Positions 61,273 through 64,000 of a stretch of DNA of 64,000 bases are shown here, piece after piece. The notes beneath the pieces were generated by a model, which was not told where the DNA came from, searched no databases, and saw nothing but the letters and a program-made list of their open reading frames with translations. The stretch spans positions 7,382,001 to 7,446,000 of the forward strand of contig NZ_AP018365.1 in the NCBI RefSeq assembly GCF_016756395.1. Direction: 5' to 3'. Within the stretch, counting starts at the first letter, position 1; every line of letters begins with the position of its first letter. Origin of the DNA: Streptomyces sp. SN-593 (GTDB lineage Bacteria; Actinomycetota; Actinomycetes; Streptomycetales; Streptomycetaceae). The translations under genes and the position numbers were made by a program.

Positions 61273-61530
61273 GGCCGCGCTCGCCAGCGACTGCCCGACC
61301 CGACCATCGACCACATCCTGCCGATCATGGCCATGGGCTGCGCCATCTGGTGGTGCATCGACCTCAGCACTCCCGAAGGCATGATGAGGGGGTGGGACCC
61401 CAACCGCGGCTGCGAACGCCATTACCTCTTCCCGGAGAAGTTCACGCTCGCCGAATGGCTCACCGACTGGCTGGCGGGCCACCGCACCTTCCCCTCCCCG
61501 CAGGAGACGCCGGAGTGCCCCCACTGCTGA
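61273..61530 (+). pseudogene. SMI1/KNR4-like protein remnant
   Basis: The plus-strand frame encodes RLPDPTIDHILPIMAMGCA, IWWCIDLSTPEGMMRGWDPN and FTLAEWLTDWLAGH: the conserved C-terminal half of SMI1/KNR4 domain proteins, which often act as immunity proteins of polymorphic toxins. A full domain has about 130-180 residues; only about 85 are readable, and no start or upstream half is found between 61100 and 61273. An ATG at 61327 could start a 67-residue product, which would be too short to fold as the full domain. The following 61531-61673 shows nothing. Confidence 0.55.
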
Positions 61531-61673
61531 CAGCCCACCGCGAAGCGGACCACCCGCCGGAGGCATGACATGACCGCCTGCGGTGTCCAGGCGCTTACCC
61601 AGACCGGAATCCGAACGGCGGGGTTCGCACGGCTGGGGCGCTTGATTGACTGCTGCTTGGCACCGCACCCGGC

Positions 61674-62237
61674 TCATACTCGGTGCGGTGCGGCTCCGTC
61701 CTGCCAGCGGTAGAGGTCGCGCAGCAGGGAAATTTCGGCGCCGTGATGGATCAGCTCCCTGTTGACGTGCAGGACCCTGTTCTCCATGGAATACCGCTCG
61801 GGACCCCTCGGGGGCGGATTGTCCAGGTCGGCGTCCGAGAGCTCGCGGACCCCCGTGTTCCATCTCCCGTACATCTCATCGAGCTGTTTCAGCGCCTCAT
61901 CGGCGGTCCCCGCGTAGGCGAATGTCTCGGAGTCGACGTCCTGGCCGCCGAAGTACCATCCGACCCGATAGCCCAGGCACGAGACGATGATGTGCGCCAG
62001 CCGCCAGGCAATCGTGGTCACCGGCGCCAGCTCCGGGCCAGGGGACGCGGAGTCCATCGTCCACTTCCCCGCACCTGCCGACATCGGTGCGGCCGACGTG
62101 CCACGTGGGCGGATGCTCCAGCAGCCGCGCACCGGCTCCCAGAAGTACTCCTCGTCGGCAAGACCGTCCAGCCTTGGCCGCAGGTTCTTGCGCCAGTACC
62201 AGTCCAACTGCTCCGCGAGCCGCTCGCTTCCGGTCAT
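61674..62237 (-). CDS. DinB-like family protein
   Basis: The 187-aa protein belongs to the DinB/YfiT four-helix-bundle superfamily, whose members are metal-binding and mostly act as thiol-dependent S-transferases. Visible hallmarks: an N-terminal helix ERLAEQLDWYWRKNL, the first metal-ligand His in WRLAHII, and the second cluster NRELIHHGAEISLLRDLY near the C-terminus. A central segment (residues about 40-75) is longer than in simple DinB proteins. The start ATG at 62237 is 8 bases after the Lrp-type gene's stop on the same strand, so the two are probably one transcript. Substrate unknown. Confidence 0.8.
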   Translation of the reverse strand: MTGSERLAEQLDWYWRKNLRPRLDGLADEEYFWEPVRGCWSIRPRGTSAAPMSAGAGKWTMDSASPGPELAPVTTIAWRLAHIIVSCLGYRVGWYFGGQDVDSETFAYAGTADEALKQLDEMYGRWNTGVRELSDADLDNPPPRGPERYSMENRVLHVNRELIHHGAEISLLRDLYRWQDGAAPHRV

Positions 62238-62245
62238 TCACGCTC

Positions 62246-62722
62246 TCAGGTGTGTTGCTGTGCCGTCGGAGACAGAGGGTCGAGCACTGGGTTCGTGAGG
62301 TGCTGGTAGATGATCGCGGTGCGGAAGCTGACGATCTCGCGGCGGTTGGTGAACTGGTCCAGGAGGAAGGCGTGCAGATGGTCGATGTCCTGGGCTGTGA
62401 CATGGACAAGGAAGTCGTCGCTGCCGGCCATCGTGTAGACCGAGACGACTTCCGGTAGCCGGGTCACCGACTGCTCGAAGGCGGCGACGACGTTCCGGCG
62501 CAGCGGCCGGATCCGGGTGGACACCATTGCCTGGACCGGGCGGTTGAGTGCCCGCAGGGAGACCTGGGCTTTGTACCCCTGGATGATGCCGCGCTTGTGC
62601 AGCAGCCTGGTGCGTTCGAGGCAGGTGGACGGTGCGATGCCGATCTTCTCGGCGAGCGCACGGTTGGACAGCCGACCATCTACCTGCAGATGATGCACGA
62701 TCGCCGAATCAACTTCGTCCAT
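62246..62722 (-). CDS. Lrp/AsnC-family transcriptional regulator
   Basis: ATG at 62722 is chosen because GGAGG lies 6-10 bases upstream and DEVDSAIVHHL is the standard Lrp N-terminus; an earlier in-frame ATG at 62764 would run through the promoter region. The 158-aa protein has an N-terminal helix-turn-helix (GRLSNRALAEKIGIAPSTCL, followed by ERTRLLHKRGII) and a RAM ligand-binding domain (VSVYTMAGSDDFLVHV, the 'G.yD.ll.v' motif). Such regulators usually sense an amino acid and control the gene transcribed divergently, here the amino-acid dehydrogenase. Two palindromes lie in the 79-bp gap between them. Confidence 0.92.
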   Translation of the reverse strand: MDEVDSAIVHHLQVDGRLSNRALAEKIGIAPSTCLERTRLLHKRGIIQGYKAQVSLRALNRPVQAMVSTRIRPLRRNVVAAFEQSVTRLPEVVSVYTMAGSDDFLVHVTAQDIDHLHAFLLDQFTNRREIVSFRTAIIYQHLTNPVLDPLSPTAQQHT

Positions 62723-62743
62723 GACTACCTCCACGATCCAAAG

Positions 62744-62760
62744 GCCGAATTTAATTCGGC
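62744..62760. promoter_or_regulatory. Candidate Lrp operator 1
   Basis: GCCGAAT-TTA-ATTCGGC: perfect 7-bp arms around an AT-rich centre, in the gap between the divergent Lrp and dehydrogenase genes and 22 bases upstream of the Lrp start. Symmetry and AT-rich core fit Lrp/AsnC sites. Confidence 0.55.
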
Positions 62761-62770
62761 ACAAGGCCGA

Positions 62771-62786
62771 GTGATCCGTGCATCAC
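62771..62786. promoter_or_regulatory. Candidate Lrp operator 2
   Basis: GTGAT-CCGTGC-ATCAC: a 5-bp inverted repeat centred 24 bases upstream of the dehydrogenase start, on the opposite side of the gap from operator 1. It might overlap the dehydrogenase promoter. Confidence 0.4.
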
Positions 62787-62801
62787 TCTAGCTTCGGGTG
62801 C

Positions 62802-63860
62802 ATGAGCCAAGCATTTGCACACGAAGAAGTCGTAGTCCGCCGCGGCAGCCGTTCCGGCCTGTCCCTGATCGTCGCCCTCCACTCCCGGGCTCTGGGCCCG
62901 GCGGTCGGCGGGTGCCGACTGCGGCGCTACGACACCTGGCAGGACGGACTGGCCGACGCGCTGCGCCTGTCGGAGGCCATGACCTACAAGGCCGCGGTGG
63001 CCGGTCTGGACTTCGGCGGCGGCAAGAGCGTGATCGCCCTCGGCAAGGACACCGAAGTCACCGCAGACCTGCGCGAGGCCGCACTTGAGGACCTGGGCGA
63101 TGTGATCGCCTCCTTGGAAGGGTCGTACCGGGCCGGCCCCGACATCGGCACCGGCCCGGACGACATGGTGGTCCTGAAGCGTTTCTCGCCGTACGCGTAC
63201 TGCGCGCCCGAGGAGCACGGTGGGACCGGCAATTCCGGCGGTCCCACCGCCACCGGCGTGCTGGCCGCGCTGCGTGCTGGTGCACGGCATGTGTTCGGCG
63301 ACGCCTCCTGCGCCGGTCGTACGGTGGTCATCAGCGGATTCGGGTCGGTCGGCGGCGGCATCGCGGACGGCTTGGCCGCCGAAGGCGCTCACGTCGTGGT
63401 GTCGGATGTGGACCAGTCCCGCAAGGACGCCGCCCTGGCGAGCGGTTACGGATGGGTCGAGCCCGATCAGGCGCTGTCCGCACCCGCCGACATCTTTGTC
63501 CCGGCGGCCGTCGGCGGCATCCTCAGCGAAGAAGCCGTGCCCCGGTTGACCGCCCCTCTGGTCGTCGGCCCGGCCAACAATCAGCTCACCGAGGAGTCCG
63601 TCGCCGATGCCCTCGCGGGGCGCGGCGTCGTCTGGGTCCCCGACTACGTTGCCAGTGCCGGCGGCATCGTCTACGCGCTCAGCCGGGAATCGGAGAACTA
63701 CAGCCACGAGGCCGCCCACAAGCGGGTGGAGGGCATCGGCGACACCGTCAGCCACGTTCTCGACATGGCCCGTTCGACGGGCGTGACCCCGCAGCGGGTC
63801 GTCCAGCAGATTGCCGAGGCCCGGCTCGCTTCCGCCGCCCGGCAGGTTCGGGGCGCCTGA
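62802..63860 (+). CDS. Amino-acid dehydrogenase (Glu/Leu/Phe/Val dehydrogenase family)
   Basis: This protein should catalyse NAD-dependent reversible oxidative deamination of a hydrophobic amino acid to its 2-keto acid. From ATG at 62802 it has 352 aa, close to the 350-370 of Streptomyces valine dehydrogenase. Hallmarks: SGLSLIVALHSRALGPAVGG; Lys63 in MTYKAA; catalytic Lys75 in the Gly-rich GLDFGGGKSVI; Asp114 in GPDIGT; the Rossmann motif GFGSVG (179-184); GPANNQL and DYVASAGG. No clear ribosome-binding site is seen; an in-frame GTG at 62778 is an alternative and the mRNA may be leaderless. Sequence differs enough from typical Vdh that the substrate (Val, Leu, Phe or another) is open. The stop overlaps the next start. 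Confidence 0.9.
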   Translation: MSQAFAHEEVVVRRGSRSGLSLIVALHSRALGPAVGGCRLRRYDTWQDGLADALRLSEAMTYKAAVAGLDFGGGKSVIALGKDTEVTADLREAALEDLGDVIASLEGSYRAGPDIGTGPDDMVVLKRFSPYAYCAPEEHGGTGNSGGPTATGVLAALRAGARHVFGDASCAGRTVVISGFGSVGGGIADGLAAEGAHVVVSDVDQSRKDAALASGYGWVEPDQALSAPADIFVPAAVGGILSEEAVPRLTAPLVVGPANNQLTEESVADALAGRGVVWVPDYVASAGGIVYALSRESENYSHEAAHKRVEGIGDTVSHVLDMARSTGVTPQRVVQQIAEARLASAARQVRGA

Positions 63861-64000
63861 TGGCCGAGGCATCAACGACTCCTCCGGCCGAGGCCAACGC
63901 TGGCGCTGCGAACGGGGCGCGGAGCGTCGTGGAGACACTGGCGGCTTCCGGCATCGAGGTGTGCTTCGCCAACCCGGGCACCTCGGAGATGCATTTCGTC
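63860..64000 (+). CDS. ThDP-dependent enzyme, acetolactate synthase/decarboxylase-like (3' end outside window)
   Basis: ATG at 63860 overlaps the dehydrogenase stop (TGATG), so the two are translationally coupled. The 47 visible residues have an Ala-rich lead and then ARSVVETLAASGIEVCFANP, GTSEMHFV: the N-terminus of the acetolactate synthase/benzoylformate decarboxylase family, with the activating Glu in GTSEM. Coupling to an amino-acid dehydrogenase suggests it acts on the 2-keto acid produced. The exact reaction cannot be told from this fragment. Confidence 0.85.
   Translation, partial: MAEASTTPPAEANAGAANGARSVVETLAASGIEVCFANPGTSEMHFV

Overview
The window has the composition, codon use and gene content of a Streptomyces or closely related actinomycete. 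It is very GC-rich and carries giant modular type I polyketide synthase (PKS) genes, a streptogrisin-type protease, secreted plant-polymer enzymes and many GTG starts.

Positions 1-41763 hold two collinear PKS genes on the plus strand. The first is cut by the left edge. The second encodes about 8021 aa and starts 4 bases after the first stops. Together they show seven modules, called A-G here. Modules A, B, C, D, E and G carry KS-AT-DH-ER-KR-ACP; module F lacks ER. AT motifs predict methylmalonyl-CoA in A, B, F, G (YASH) and malonyl-CoA in C, D, E (HGFH). The predicted chain segment is nearly fully saturated and methyl-branched, with one trisubstituted double bond. There is no loading module, thioesterase or tailoring gene in view, and the last protein ends in a docking domain, so its partner lies elsewhere.

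After about 1 kb without a convincing gene, positions 42840-46727 hold a sugar ABC importer (binding lipoprotein, two permeases) and a DUF624/YesL-like membrane protein. These converge on a secreted CBM2-rhamnogalacturonan lyase (46864-49143, minus) that has a perfect 14-bp CebR-type palindrome in its upstream region. The set resembles the Bacillus yes pectin locus.

Positions 49494-49536 carry only the 3' half of a tRNA-Pro(GGG), the usual scar of a tRNA-integrating element. From there to about 53 kb, apart from one intact unknown gene (50152-51237), the DNA is a patchwork of broken genes: a secreted domain with a beheaded signal peptide, a frameshifted P-loop protein and its truncated upstream partner, and an alpha/beta-hydrolase tail.

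Positions 53093-59449 form a secreted-protease neighbourhood: a sedolisin-type protease, a large exported protein that looks like a subtilase without its catalytic domain, a divergent response regulator with a degenerate receiver, and a streptogrisin B-like protease. IS30 and IS110 transposase tails and further fragments (hydrolase, SMI1/KNR4) lie between 57.7 and 61.5 kb, with an intact DUF4396 membrane protein among them.

The right end (61674-64000) holds a DinB-like protein, an Lrp/AsnC regulator, a divergent amino-acid dehydrogenase and the start of a ThDP-dependent enzyme. Two palindromes sit between the divergent genes, suggesting an Lrp-controlled amino acid to 2-keto acid pathway.
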